64,000 bases of DNA from Oryzomonas sagensis (GCF_008802355.1 NZ_VZRA01000003.1:216449-280448), one strand, 5' to 3'. Positions 9,350 through 18,795 are shown, counted from the stretch's first letter. Translations and numbers: made by a program. Notes: a model not told the origin generated them from the sequence alone.

Positions 9350-9388
9350 GGGGCCGCGCAATTACCGCTTGCGCGGCCCTTTTCGTTA
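9350..9388 (+). terminator. Rho-independent terminator after ilvN
   Basis: Perfect 11-bp stem GGGCCGCGCAA/TTGCGCGGCCC with a TTACCGC loop followed by TTTTCGTT. It lies 29 bases after the ilvN stop. Confidence 0.85.
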
Positions 9389-9396
9389 GACCGTGT

Positions 9397-9533
9397 GCCA
9401 CGGAGACACCGCGACGCGGAGAAAACATTTCAGAAAGTTTGACGGTATTTCGGCTTATTTTCTTAATCATTCACGAATTCGGGAATAGTTGGAAAACTCT
9501 GCGATTTTTCTCTGTATCTCGTGGTTCTGTGGC
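9397..9533. repeat. Inverted-repeat element, family A copy 3
   Basis: Left arm GCCACGGAGACACCGCGACG (continuing to 9426) and inverted right arm at 9505-9533 ending TTCTGTGGC. More diverged than copies 1 and 2. Together with the terminator it fills the gap between ilvN and the following gene. Confidence 0.6.
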
Positions 9534-9630
9534 GGAAATACCGATTTTAGGATTATTAATGGTGACGGGTCCGTGGTATTATTTTTGAAAAAGCCCCTTT
9601 TTGCTGATCCTGTTCTGCCGCGAGGATGCC

Positions 9631-12600
9631 ATGTCGAGACAACGCAAGATAGCCATCATCATCGCCGCCGCTTTCGTGGCGCTCATCCTTTTTTGCAGCG
9701 CCATTCTGCCGCTCATCGTCCGGAGCCAGGCCGTCACGGCCCTGGAGGATGCCACCGGCAGGAAGGTCCGCATCGAGAAGGTCGGCATCAATCCCTTTAC
9801 CCTCACGGTCACGGTCACGGGCTTTGCCATCGAGGAGAAGGGGGGCGGCCCCTTTGTCTCCATCAGGCAGCTCCGCGCCTCCCTCGGGCTGGCCTCGATC
9901 TACAAACGCGCCCTGATCATCTCCCAGGTCGCCATTGAGGCGCCTTCGCTCTCCTTTGCCCGTCTGGCCGCCAACAGGTACAGCTTCAACGACATCATCG
10001 AGCGCCAGAAGGCGAAGCCCAAAAAGGAATCCAAAGGGGAATTCCGCTTCTCCATCAACAATATCACCCTTGCCAACGGCTCCGTGGATTTTGACGACCG
10101 GGCCGTGGGAGGGGGGAGGAAACACACCGTTCGCGACCTCAAGGTTGCGGTTCCCTTTATCAGCAACATCCCCTATCTGGTGGAGAAATACACCGATCCC
10201 CACATCTCGGCCCTGGTGAACGGCGCACCTTTCAGTTTTTCCGGCAAGGTAAAACCGCTCAGCAAATCCTTGGAAACCTCCGTGCACATCGACCTGCGGC
10301 AGCTCGACCTGCCCGGTTATGTGGCCTATGTGCCGGTCAAGCCGCCGGCTGACCTGGCGTCCGGCAAACTGACCGTCAATACGGATGTCAGTTATCGCGT
10401 ATCTGCGGACAAAAAACCGGAATTGGCCATCAAGGGGCTGGTGCAGCTGGATGGCGTTACCGTCAACCTCAAGGAGGGGCAGCCGCTGCTCCGGCTCCCG
10501 TCGTTCCAGGTGCGGGCATCGAGCCTGGAGGTCTTTGCCCGGCGTTTTCTGGTGGACAGCATCACGGTGGAGGGGCTTGAACTGTTTGCCGGCCGCAGTG
10601 CCGCAGGGGAGTGGATGTACCAGCGCCTGCTGCCCACGTCTGCCGGGGCAGGGCGGAAACCGGCCGCCAAGGTCGCTACGGATACGAAAAAGAGCCCTGC
10701 AACCTTGGTCCGCATCGCTTCATTCGATTTCAAAAACGGCGTGCTCCACGTGAACGACGCCCTGCCCAAGGGGGGATTCAAGGGAAATATCACCGGGATC
10801 AATGCCGCGGTGAAAGGCTTCACCAACGAACCGGGGAAATCGGCCGATTACGAGGTGGCGCTGTCCCTGGACAACGAGGCCGACTTCAGCGCCGAGGGCG
10901 CTTTCAGCCTGACTCCGCTCAAGGCCACGGTTTCGGCCGAGCTGAACGACCTGCAGCTCCAGAGGGGGTGGCCCTATCTGGCCCGTTTCCTGACTGCGCC
11001 GCTCAAGGGGGCTCTGGACCTGTCCGTTGAGGCTGCCTATTCCCCGGAGAACGGGGTGAACGTGGAACGGGCGGATCTTGCCCTCAGCGGGCTCTCGGCA
11101 CGCTACGGCAACAAAGAGGGGCTCGACCTGCGGCGCCTGGAGGTGAACGGTGCGGCCTACCGTCAACGGGAAAACCGCCTTGACCTGGACGACGTCATGC
11201 TGGCCCAGGGGAACGTCTCCCTCTCCCGTGAGGCACAGGGCGCCATCTCGATCCTGTCGCTGTTGAAAAAACCACAGGGGGCCACCGCACAAAAGCCCAA
11301 GCCATCGGCCGGGAAGAGCGCCGCAACATCGGGGCAAGCGACTGCCAAGCCGTTCTCCTTCCGCATCAAGAAGGTGCGTGTCGACAAGCTCGCCGGTTCT
11401 TTTACCGACAAGACGCTGCCGGAAAAGCCGCGCTTCACGCTGCGCAACACCAGTCTCACCCTGGCCAACCTGAACGGCCCGAAATTCACCCCGGCACAGT
11501 TGCGTTTCTCCTCGATCTTCAACAAGGCCACCCCGCTCAAGGCCAGCGGCACGATCACGCCCAATCCCTTCCGCTACCGCGGGAGCGTCAGCGCGGGCCG
11601 GTTGCCGCTCCGCGATTTCGAGGCATACTTCCCCTCCAACATCAACGTCTTCATCCTGGGGGGCTCCGCCGATGCCAGCATGAACGTGGATATCGCCCTC
11701 AAGGACGGCAAGCCGACCGGTACGTTCATGGGGAGCGCCGGTATCCGCGGCTTCCACGCCATCGATACCGTGGCCGAGGAAGACCTGCTCAAATGGGAAA
11801 GCCTGCAACTGGACGACATCAAGGGCAATCTGGCGCCCTTCAGCCTGGCCCTGCGCCAGATCGCCCTCAACGGAGTCTACTCCCGCATCATCGTACGCAA
11901 GGACGGCACGCTGAACCTGCAGAATCTGGTGGAAAAACCCAAACAGGCGCCGCCCCCTGCGGCCTCGGCATCCGCCGCGCCGGTGCCCGCTGCCGCTGAA
12001 ACGGCCGCGCCTCCGACCGCCGGCGCCCAACAGCAGGCGGCCGCTAAAAAGCAGATCCAGATCGGTGCCGTGACGATTCAGGACGGTACCCTGTCCTTTA
12101 GCGACGACCACCTGCCGCAGCACTTCGCCACCACCTTCTACAACCTGGGCGGCCGGGTCAGCGGCCTCAGCTCCGAGGAGTCGAAATTTGCCGACGTGGA
12201 CCTGCGCGGCAATCTGGAAAACCATTCGCCGCTCCAGATCACCGGCCGGATCAACCCGCTGCGCGACGACCTGTTCGTGGACCTGAAGGTCTCCTTCCGC
12301 GACATCGAGCTCTCGCCCGTTACCCCCTATTCCGGCACTTACCTGGGCTACACGGTGGAGAAGGGCAAGCTGTACCTGGACCTCACCTACCACATCGAAA
12401 AGAAATTGCTCAATGCCTCGAACACCATCTTCATCGACCAGTTCACGTTCGGCGAAAAGGTGGAGAGCGGCAAGGCCACCAAGCTGCCGGTCAAGCTGGG
12501 GCTGGCCCTGCTCAAGGACCGCAAGGGAGAGATTCACCTGGACGTGCCGGTCACCGGCCGCACCGACGATCCTAAATTCAGCGTCTGGAAGCTGGTCTTT

Positions 12601-13254
12601 CAGGTTATCAGGAACCTGATGGTCAAGGCGGTCACCTCGCCCCTGTCCCTGCTCTCGTCCATGTTCGGCAACGGCCAGGATTTCAGCGCCATCCAGTTCA
12701 GCCACGGCGCCAGCGCAATCCCCCCCCAGGAGGAACAGAAGCTGAACGCGCTGGCCAAGGCGCTCCTGGACCGGCCGGCCCTCAAGGTTGAGCTGAAAGG
12801 GTATGTGGACCGGGAAAAGGACACGGAGGGGTACCGCCGCGAACTGCTGGAGCGGAAGGTGAGGGGGGAAAAGTTCCTGGCCCTGGGCAGGCAGGGGGCG
12901 CTGAAGGAAGGTGAAAAGGCCGACAGCATCACGGTGGGTTCGGATGAGTATCCGACCTATCTGACCGCGGTCTACAAAAAGGAAAAATTCCCCAAACCGC
13001 GCAATATGCTCGGTCTGGTCAAGACCCTTCCGCCCGAGGAAATGAAGAAACTGATCATCGCCAACACGGTGATCGGAGAACCGGAGTTGAAAATACTGGC
13101 TCGCGAGCGGGTCGTGGCGGTCATGAATTACCTGGTGGCAAAGGGGCATGTCCCGGCCGAACGGGTCTTCCAGAAGAACGACGACCTGTTCAAGGCGCCG
13201 GAAAAGGAAACGACGTCACGCAGCCGGGTGGAGTTGAATGCCATTGCCCAGTAA
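9631..13254 (+). CDS. DUF748 / AsmA-like large envelope protein
   Basis: A 1207-residue protein with one N-terminal membrane anchor (about residues 8-30) and a long periplasmic part. The repeated features FSINNITLANGSVDFDDRA and IQIGAVTIQDGTLSFSDDH are typical of DUF748/AsmA-fold proteins, related to bridge-like lipid transport proteins of the envelope. A low-complexity Ala/Pro linker occurs around residues 770-810. The C-terminal part (about 1030 on) resembles the conserved DUF748 end with a KVELKGYVDREKD stretch. The ATG at 9631 is chosen for GAGGA just upstream and the basic-then-hydrophobic start. The exact substrate is unknown. The downstream MATE gene begins 3 bases after its stop. Confidence 0.85.
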   Translation: MSRQRKIAIIIAAAFVALILFCSAILPLIVRSQAVTALEDATGRKVRIEKVGINPFTLTVTVTGFAIEEKGGGPFVSIRQLRASLGLASIYKRALIISQVAIEAPSLSFARLAANRYSFNDIIERQKAKPKKESKGEFRFSINNITLANGSVDFDDRAVGGGRKHTVRDLKVAVPFISNIPYLVEKYTDPHISALVNGAPFSFSGKVKPLSKSLETSVHIDLRQLDLPGYVAYVPVKPPADLASGKLTVNTDVSYRVSADKKPELAIKGLVQLDGVTVNLKEGQPLLRLPSFQVRASSLEVFARRFLVDSITVEGLELFAGRSAAGEWMYQRLLPTSAGAGRKPAAKVATDTKKSPATLVRIASFDFKNGVLHVNDALPKGGFKGNITGINAAVKGFTNEPGKSADYEVALSLDNEADFSAEGAFSLTPLKATVSAELNDLQLQRGWPYLARFLTAPLKGALDLSVEAAYSPENGVNVERADLALSGLSARYGNKEGLDLRRLEVNGAAYRQRENRLDLDDVMLAQGNVSLSREAQGAISILSLLKKPQGATAQKPKPSAGKSAATSGQATAKPFSFRIKKVRVDKLAGSFTDKTLPEKPRFTLRNTSLTLANLNGPKFTPAQLRFSSIFNKATPLKASGTITPNPFRYRGSVSAGRLPLRDFEAYFPSNINVFILGGSADASMNVDIALKDGKPTGTFMGSAGIRGFHAIDTVAEEDLLKWESLQLDDIKGNLAPFSLALRQIALNGVYSRIIVRKDGTLNLQNLVEKPKQAPPPAASASAAPVPAAAETAAPPTAGAQQQAAAKKQIQIGAVTIQDGTLSFSDDHLPQHFATTFYNLGGRVSGLSSEESKFADVDLRGNLENHSPLQITGRINPLRDDLFVDLKVSFRDIELSPVTPYSGTYLGYTVEKGKLYLDLTYHIEKKLLNASNTIFIDQFTFGEKVESGKATKLPVKLGLALLKDRKGEIHLDVPVTGRTDDPKFSVWKLVFQVIRNLMVKAVTSPLSLLSSMFGNGQDFSAIQFSHGASAIPPQEEQKLNALAKALLDRPALKVELKGYVDREKDTEGYRRELLERKVRGEKFLALGRQGALKEGEKADSITVGSDEYPTYLTAVYKKEKFPKPRNMLGLVKTLPPEEMKKLIIANTVIGEPELKILARERVVAVMNYLVAKGHVPAERVFQKNDDLFKAPEKETTSRSRVELNAIAQ

Positions 13255-13257
13255 ACC

Positions 13258-14613
13258 ATGACCACCGACCTGACCACCGCCCCCATACCGGCACTGATCC
13301 GGCGCCTGGCCATACCATCCGGGATCGGTTTCTTTTTCAACACCATGTTCAACGTGGTGGATACCTGGTATGCCGGCCGGCTTTCCACCACGGCGCTGGC
13401 GGCCATGTCGCTCTGCTTCCCGGTGTTCTTCATCATCCTGGCGGTGGGCGCGGGCATTTCGACCGGGGCAACGACCCTGATCGGCAATGCGTTGGGACGG
13501 GGGCGGCGCGACGAGGCCCAGCGCTTCGTGCTGCAGGCCCTTTCCTTCGCGCTGGTGCATGCCATTGCCCTGACCGCCCTGGGATTGGCCTTCGCGCCCC
13601 GCATTTTCGTCTTCATGGGCGCCCAGGGGGAGTACCTCTCCCTGGCGCTCGGCTACATGAACGTAACCCTGTGCGGCGCAACCTTCTCCATGCTTAATTT
13701 CGTGATGAGCGCCATCCTCAACTCCCACGGCAATACGGCCACCTATCGCAATTTTCTGGTCACGGCCTTTTTCCTCAACCTGGTTCTTGACCCCTGGTTC
13801 ATGTACGGCGGTCTGGGGGTTCCCACCATGGGGCTGCCCGGCATCGCCTTGGCCACGATCTCGACCCAGTGTCTGGGCAATTTTTATCTATTCAGCCGCC
13901 TCTCGCGTTTGGGGTTCCTTCCTGCCTTTACCCTGCGGGAGTTGTGCCCCCGCAGGCAGTATTACGGCGAGTTGATGAAGCAGGGGTTTCCCTCGGCTTT
14001 GAACATGATGACCGTGACCGTGGGGATCTTCATCATCACCTGGTTTGCCGGAAGGTTCGGCAAGGAGGTGGTGGCGGCCTACGGCATCGGCACCCGCGTC
14101 GAACAGCTCGCCCTGTTGCCGATCATGGGGCTGAACGTTTCCACCCTGGCTCTGACCGCCCAGAACTTTGGCGCGGGGAACTTACAGCGTATCCGCCACG
14201 TATTGGCCCTGTCGCTCCGGTACGGTTTTATCCTGGCTGCCATCGGCACCGTCCTGGTACTGGCCTTCAGTGCCGAGTTGATGTCGGTCTTCAGCCGCGA
14301 TGGGGCGGTCATCAAGGCCGGGGTCCGTTACCTGGGGATAGAGGCGTTCGTGTTCCCGGCCTATGTGCTCCTCTACGTGTGCGTTTCGGCCATGCAGGGG
14401 GTCAAGCGCCCCGGCTTCGCGCTATTGATCGGCCTCTACCGGCAGATTGCGGTGCCCTTTCTGGTCTTCCCCCTGCTGGCCCTTATGCTGGGGTGGGGCG
14501 TGATGGGCATTTGGTGGGGCATCTTCATCACTACCTGGTCGGCCGCCGTCATTGTGGTCATCTATGTCTCCTGGATCGTAAAAAAGTTGGAAAAGGATAC
14601 TCTACCCCCATGA
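13258..14613 (+). CDS. MATE family efflux transporter
   Basis: Polytopic inner-membrane protein of 451 residues with about 12 hydrophobic segments in two homologous halves, as in Na+- or H+-coupled MATE drug/metabolite exporters. The N-terminus (PSGIGFFFNTMFNVVDTWYA near residue 19) and the second-half motif GIGTRVEQLALLPIMGLNVS fit the family. It starts 3 bases after the DUF748 gene, and its stop overlaps the mtaB start (ATGA), so the three genes are probably co-transcribed. The substrate cannot be told from the sequence. Confidence 0.9.
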   Translation: MTTDLTTAPIPALIRRLAIPSGIGFFFNTMFNVVDTWYAGRLSTTALAAMSLCFPVFFIILAVGAGISTGATTLIGNALGRGRRDEAQRFVLQALSFALVHAIALTALGLAFAPRIFVFMGAQGEYLSLALGYMNVTLCGATFSMLNFVMSAILNSHGNTATYRNFLVTAFFLNLVLDPWFMYGGLGVPTMGLPGIALATISTQCLGNFYLFSRLSRLGFLPAFTLRELCPRRQYYGELMKQGFPSALNMMTVTVGIFIITWFAGRFGKEVVAAYGIGTRVEQLALLPIMGLNVSTLALTAQNFGAGNLQRIRHVLALSLRYGFILAAIGTVLVLAFSAELMSVFSRDGAVIKAGVRYLGIEAFVFPAYVLLYVCVSAMQGVKRPGFALLIGLYRQIAVPFLVFPLLALMLGWGVMGIWWGIFITTWSAAVIVVIYVSWIVKKLEKDTLPP

Positions 14614-15917
14614 AACGTGTTGCCATAGCTACCCTGGGCTGCAAGACCAACCAGTTCGAATCCGCCGCCATGAGCGAGCAGTTCCAAAAGGCCGGTTATC
14701 GGATGGTCCCCTTCACCGAGCCGGCCGACATTTACGTGGTCAATTCCTGTACGGTCACGGCCCGTACCGACGCCGAGACCCGCCGCCTGATCCGGCGCGC
14801 CCGACGCCTGAACCCCCAGGCCCGCATTGTCGCCACCGGTTGTTACGCCCAGGTGGCGCCGGGGGAACTGGAGCGCATGCCCGAGGTGGACAGCGTGCTG
14901 GGCAATCGGGAAAAACAGGACATCGCCGGCCTGGTGGAAGCGGGCGAGAGCCGCATCTCGGACATCAGCGCCGAACAGACGGCCGAACCGCTGCCGCTTT
15001 CGAGCTTTGCCGAGCATACCCGGGCCTTTCTCCAGGCCCAGAACGGCTGCAATTCCTTCTGCGCCTACTGTATCGTGCCCTTTGCCCGCGGCAGAAGCCG
15101 CAGCGTGCCCCTGGACGATGTCTTGCAGGGGGTGCGGGAACTGGCCGCCAACGGTTACCGGGAAGTGGTGCTGACCGGCATTCACCTGGGGGCCTACGGG
15201 CTCGACCTCTCCCCGCGCCACTCCCTGGCCGGCCTGGTGCGGCGCATTGCGGACGAAGGGGCTGTCCCGCGCCTGCGGATCGGTTCGGTGGAACCCAACG
15301 AACTGAGCGACGAATTGATCGGACTCATGGCCGCCTCGGAGGTCATCTGCCCCCATGTTCATCTCCCCCTGCAGAGCGGCAGCGACACCGTGCTGCATCG
15401 TATGGGACGACGCTACACAGCCCGTTTCTTCAGTGATTTGGTGGCACGGGTCACGGCCGCACTGCCGGACGCTTTTATCGGGGCCGATGTGATTGCCGGG
15501 TTTCCCGGTGAAACGGACGAGGAGTTTTTGGAGACCCTGCACTTGGTGGAGGAACTGCCGTTCTCCGACCTGCATGTGTTTCCCTTTTCCCGGCGGGCCG
15601 GTACCAAAGCGGCCGGGATGCCGGCCCAGGTGCCCGCCGATGTCGTCAGGGGGAGGGGGGAACGGTTACGGAATGCCGCCGTGATGAAAAAGGGCGCATT
15701 TCTCCAGCGCTTCATCGGGCGGACCCTGCCGGTCCTGGGGCAGACAGGGCAGCCGGAAACGGGGCGCATCAGGGGGCTGAGCAGGAATTACCTCCAGGTG
15801 GACTATGCGGCGTCGGAAGAGCTGGTCAATCGGGAGGCCGCCGTTGTGATCGAGCGTATCCGGGACGGAGTGCTCCTGGGACGACTGGCCGGACTCTGGG
15901 GGGAACAACATTCGTAA
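14610..15917 (+). CDS. mtaB: tRNA (t6A37) methylthiotransferase MtaB
   Basis: Radical-SAM enzyme that adds a methylthio group to t6A37 of ANN-decoding tRNAs. 435 residues. The N-terminal UPF0004 domain begins with IATLGCKTNQFES and its cluster cysteines (TLGC, VNSCTV, TGCYAQ); the radical-SAM site is CNSFCAYC near residue 145; a C-terminal TRAM-like domain follows. The GCKTNQ signature favours MtaB over MiaB (GCQMN) or RimO. It overlaps the MATE stop by four bases. No terminator is seen after it. Confidence 0.95.
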   Translation: MKRVAIATLGCKTNQFESAAMSEQFQKAGYRMVPFTEPADIYVVNSCTVTARTDAETRRLIRRARRLNPQARIVATGCYAQVAPGELERMPEVDSVLGNREKQDIAGLVEAGESRISDISAEQTAEPLPLSSFAEHTRAFLQAQNGCNSFCAYCIVPFARGRSRSVPLDDVLQGVRELAANGYREVVLTGIHLGAYGLDLSPRHSLAGLVRRIADEGAVPRLRIGSVEPNELSDELIGLMAASEVICPHVHLPLQSGSDTVLHRMGRRYTARFFSDLVARVTAALPDAFIGADVIAGFPGETDEEFLETLHLVEELPFSDLHVFPFSRRAGTKAAGMPAQVPADVVRGRGERLRNAAVMKKGAFLQRFIGRTLPVLGQTGQPETGRIRGLSRNYLQVDYAASEELVNREAAVVIERIRDGVLLGRLAGLWGEQHS

Positions 15918-15931
15918 AAACGTATCTTTCC

Positions 15932-15960
15932 TTGACTGGCCCAGCCATTTCTGTGATAAT
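15932..15960 (+). promoter_or_regulatory. Strong sigma-70 promoter for the amino acid ABC transporter
   Basis: TTGACT at 15932-15937, exactly 17 bases, then GATAAT at 15955-15960; five of six matches in each hexamer. The ABC solute-binding protein ATG is 41 bases downstream with GGAG at a proper distance. Confidence 0.7.
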
Positions 15961-16000
15961 CGCGCCCCGCTTTGTCAAATTATTGTTTGAGGAGATAACC

Positions 16001-16792
16001 ATGAAGAAGACGCTTGTTCTGTTCCTAACTGTTCTGTTGTCCCTTGCGGCGGTCTGCGCCTTTGCCGGCGACGGGTCCTGGGAGCGCGTCAAAAAAGGGG
16101 GTAAGCTGGTTATAGGACTTGATGACGCCTTTCCTCCCATGGGGTATCGCCAGGCAGACGGCAAGCTGGTCGGCTTCGATATCGACGCCGCCGAAGAGGT
16201 CGGCAAGCGTCTCGGCATCAAGATCGTTTGGCAGCCCACCGCCTGGGAAGGGGTGATCCATTCCCTGGACGCCAAGAAGTTCGACTGCATCTGGAACGGC
16301 ATGACCATTACGCCGGAGCGGGCCAAGGAAGTGGCCTTCACCAAACCCTATATCATGGACGGTCAGATTGCGGTCGTCAATTTCAAGGAAAAGCGTTTCA
16401 AAGGGCTGAAAGACCTGAAAGGGATCAAGGCCGGCACCCAGAAGGGCTCCTCGGGCCTGGAAGCGGTCAAGAAACTTGCTACCCCCCCGAAGGAGTTGAA
16501 GGAATACGAAGACTATCCCAAGGCGCTGCTCGACCTGGAAGCGGGGCGTATCGACGTGGTGGTGGTGGACAATGTCACCGGTCGCGACATGATCGCCAAG
16601 CGTCCCGGCAAGTTCAAGATCCTGCCCGGCATGATCAGCAAGGAACCTTTTGGCGTGGCCTTCCGCAAAGATGACAATGGCCTGCGCGGCAAGGTGCAGC
16701 AGACCCTGGACAAGATGGTGAAGGACGGCTCCATGGCCAAGATCTCCCGGAAGTGGTTTGCGGAAGACATCACTAATCCCAAGAAATTCTAG
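16001..16792 (+). CDS. Polar amino acid ABC transporter, periplasmic binding protein
   Basis: Family 3 solute-binding protein (HisJ/GlnH/ArtI type), 263 residues. The signal peptide at residues 1-21 ends AVCAFA-GD. The binding-fold signatures GKLVIGLDDAFPPMGY, GFDIDAAEEVGKRLG and NGMTITPERAKEVAFTKPY are clear. The start at 16001 has GGAG upstream and begins with the Lys-rich signal sequence; an earlier in-frame ATG (15932) lies on the promoter. It forms an operon with permease and ATPase. The amino acid transported cannot be fixed from sequence alone. Confidence 0.94.
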   Translation: MKKTLVLFLTVLLSLAAVCAFAGDGSWERVKKGGKLVIGLDDAFPPMGYRQADGKLVGFDIDAAEEVGKRLGIKIVWQPTAWEGVIHSLDAKKFDCIWNGMTITPERAKEVAFTKPYIMDGQIAVVNFKEKRFKGLKDLKGIKAGTQKGSSGLEAVKKLATPPKELKEYEDYPKALLDLEAGRIDVVVVDNVTGRDMIAKRPGKFKILPGMISKEPFGVAFRKDDNGLRGKVQQTLDKMVKDGSMAKISRKWFAEDITNPKKF

Positions 16793-16797
16793 AGACT

Positions 16798-17814
16798 ATG
16801 AATCGCTTTTACATACACATCAGCAGGGTCGCCGTGACCCTGCTTTTTTTGTGGACGCTGGCCGGAACCGGTCGGGCGCTGGACAGCGACGCCCTCTCCC
16901 GCCAGGCGGGGGAGTTGATGGCCCAGGGTGACCTGCCGGGGGCCGTGGAACTGCTCAGGCAGATTCCGGTTCCACCCAAAGGTACTGATGCCGGCGTTTT
17001 TGTGGCCAGCCGCATGCAGATGGCCAGAATATACGTCTCGTTGAACGAGCCGGATAAAGCCCTGGCCGCCAGTCGGGAGGTCCTGGCGCTGTTCCCGGAC
17101 AACAGCGAGGCGCGGAACGCTGTCGCCGCCATCCAAAAACAGCAGCAGTCGCGTTGGCTCTCCCTGCTGGACGACAGTCGCAAATTCCTCCCGGCGCTGC
17201 TCAAGGGCACAACCATGACCCTGCTGCTGGTGCTCTGCACCATGCTGGTCTCCCCCCTGGGGGGGCTCCTGATCGCCCTGGGGCGCATCAGCACCTTCCG
17301 CCCCCTGTCCGCAGCGTGCTGGTTCGTGATCTGGTTCTTTCGCGGCACGCCGCTTTTGCTCCAGCTGTTCTTTATCTATTACGGCCTGCCGGCCTTCGGC
17401 GTGACCCTGCCGCCCCTGACCGCCGCCGTGATCGGTCTTGGGCTCAACTACTCTGCCTACCTGGGAGAGATCATCCGTGGCGCGATCCAGAGCATCGACC
17501 AGGGGCAGATGGAGGCAGCCAAGGCCATCGGCATGACCTACGGACAAGCCATGCGGCGCGTCATCATCCCCCAGACCTACAAGCGGCTGATGCCCCCCAT
17601 CGGCAACGAATTCATCGCCCTGATCAAGGACACCGCCCTGGTATCCACCATCGCCATGGTGGAACTGATGCGCTCGGCCGATCAGCTTTTCAACACCTAT
17701 TTCAACATCACGGCCCTGGTTTTGGCGGCGGCCATCTATCTCCTCTTGACGAGCATCTTCACCTTCATTTTTGAAAAAATCGAGTATCGGGCAGGGATCT
17801 ATGAACACCGCTAG
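16798..17814 (+). CDS. Amino acid ABC transporter permease with an N-terminal TPR-like periplasmic extension
   Basis: 338 residues, about 120 longer than ordinary HisM/GlnP permeases. Residues 1-27 look like a signal peptide or first membrane helix. Residues 28-120 are soluble and helical with TPR-like spacing (AGELMAQGDLPGAVELLRQI, then ARIYVSLNEPDKALAASREV). From about residue 130 there is a standard permease with the EAA motif EAAKAIGMTYGQAMRRVIIP and the family end NEFIALIKDTAL. There is no frameshift; the frame is open throughout. The start is 5 bases after the binding-protein stop; the ATPase start overlaps its end by 14 bases. The extra domain may sense or hold the binding protein (inference). 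Confidence 0.88.
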   Translation: MNRFYIHISRVAVTLLFLWTLAGTGRALDSDALSRQAGELMAQGDLPGAVELLRQIPVPPKGTDAGVFVASRMQMARIYVSLNEPDKALAASREVLALFPDNSEARNAVAAIQKQQQSRWLSLLDDSRKFLPALLKGTTMTLLLVLCTMLVSPLGGLLIALGRISTFRPLSAACWFVIWFFRGTPLLLQLFFIYYGLPAFGVTLPPLTAAVIGLGLNYSAYLGEIIRGAIQSIDQGQMEAAKAIGMTYGQAMRRVIIPQTYKRLMPPIGNEFIALIKDTALVSTIAMVELMRSADQLFNTYFNITALVLAAAIYLLLTSIFTFIFEKIEYRAGIYEHR

Positions 17815-18577
17815 GGAGCCGTTGATCCGGCTGGAGGGCATAACCAAGCGTTTTAAAAATCTGACGGCGGTCGACCGGATCGATCTGGATGTCTTTCCGG
17901 GCGAGAAACTGGTCATCATCGGACCATCGGGATCGGGCAAGTCCACGCTGCTGCGTTCCATCAACCTGCTGGAAGAGATCGATGACGGCGTCATCCGTTT
18001 CCAGGGGCGCGAGGTGGGGTACGTCACCAGCCACGGCCGCCGCCACCTGGACCGCCCCCCGGCGGTGTGCGCCCTGCGGACCGAGATCGGCATGGTGTTC
18101 CAGCATTTCCATCTCTTTCCCCACATGACCGTGCTGGGCAATGTCATGGAGGGGCCGCTGACCGTCCGCAAAATGCCGCAGGATGAGGCCCGCCAGGTTG
18201 CCGCCGACATGCTGTCCAAGGTCGGGCTGTCCGACAAACGGGACGTCTTTCCCGCCACCCTGTCGGGGGGGCAGAAACAGCGGGTGGCCATTGCCCGAGC
18301 CCTGGCCATGCGCCCCAAGTTGATGCTGTTCGATGAACCGACGTCGGCCCTGGACCCGGAACTGGTGGGGGAGGTGTTCGACACCATTCATACCCTGGCC
18401 GACGAGGGTATGACCATGATCATCGTCACCCATCACATGGGGTTTGCCCGTGAGCTGGCCGACCGGGTGATCTTTATGGAATCGGGGCATTTCTTGGCCC
18501 AGGGGGACCCCCATGAGTTTTTCAGTGTTGGTCAGGAAAACGAGCGCATCAGGAACTTCCTCAACAGATTGCTGTAA
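17801..18577 (+). CDS. Amino acid ABC transporter ATP-binding protein
   Basis: 258-residue ABC ATPase of the GlnQ/HisP type. Walker A GPSGSGKST, Q-loop FQHFHLFPHMTVLGN, signature LSGGQKQRVAIARA, Walker B LMLFDEPTSALDPE and H-loop IIVTHHMGFA are all intact. The ATG at 17801, with AGGGA upstream, overlaps the permease end, implying translational coupling. The three-gene operon ends in a clear terminator at 18603. Confidence 0.96.
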   Translation: MNTAREPLIRLEGITKRFKNLTAVDRIDLDVFPGEKLVIIGPSGSGKSTLLRSINLLEEIDDGVIRFQGREVGYVTSHGRRHLDRPPAVCALRTEIGMVFQHFHLFPHMTVLGNVMEGPLTVRKMPQDEARQVAADMLSKVGLSDKRDVFPATLSGGQKQRVAIARALAMRPKLMLFDEPTSALDPELVGEVFDTIHTLADEGMTMIIVTHHMGFARELADRVIFMESGHFLAQGDPHEFFSVGQENERIRNFLNRLL

Positions 18578-18602
18578 GCCGGGAGGGAGTATCAGGTTTG
18601 TC

Positions 18603-18640
18603 GAACCGGAAGGCGCTGGCGCTTTCCGGTTTTTTTTGCG
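18603..18640 (+). terminator. Rho-independent terminator after the ABC operon
   Basis: The stem AACCGGAAGGCGC/GCGCTTTCCGGTT with a short loop is followed by an unbroken T-run. It is 26 bases after the ATPase stop. Confidence 0.9.
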
Positions 18641-18654
18641 GCGTCCGTGGGCAA

Positions 18655-18795
18655 TGTTAAAAAAATTACCATTGCGAAAAACATTGTAACTTATTGATAC
18701 GCAAATAGTATTCAATTGAGTGTTAAAAAAAGTAACATTATTTATATCATTGTAATTATTAAGTTAAATTGAAAGTGTTAAAAAAATTACCACTT
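18655..18795. promoter_or_regulatory. AT-rich island with three TGTTAAAAAAA(T/G)TA(C/A)CA repeats
   Basis: Three similar 17-20-base boxes at 18655-18673, 18721-18739 and 18777-18795, all in the same orientation, with start-to-start spacings of 66 and 56 bases. The middle box is a perfect inverted repeat TGTTA-N7-TAACA. The region is far more AT-rich than its surroundings and lies before the lone receiver gene. It may be an operator cluster or H-NS-like target; the bound protein is unknown. Confidence 0.5.

Noticed and set aside
10720..13149. Minus-strand frame of 809 codons opposite the DUF748 gene
   Set aside because: No start signal, no motif, and the opposite strand carries a continuous recognised family.
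16798..17200. Frameshift or gene merge at the permease N-terminus
   Set aside because: The frame is continuous, the extension has its own signal-like start and helical periodicity, and no stop or repeated sequence suggests an error.
18655..18795. CRISPR-like spaced repeats
   Set aside because: Only three imperfect copies of a simple A-rich word with unequal spacing, and no cas genes; better seen as operator-like boxes.
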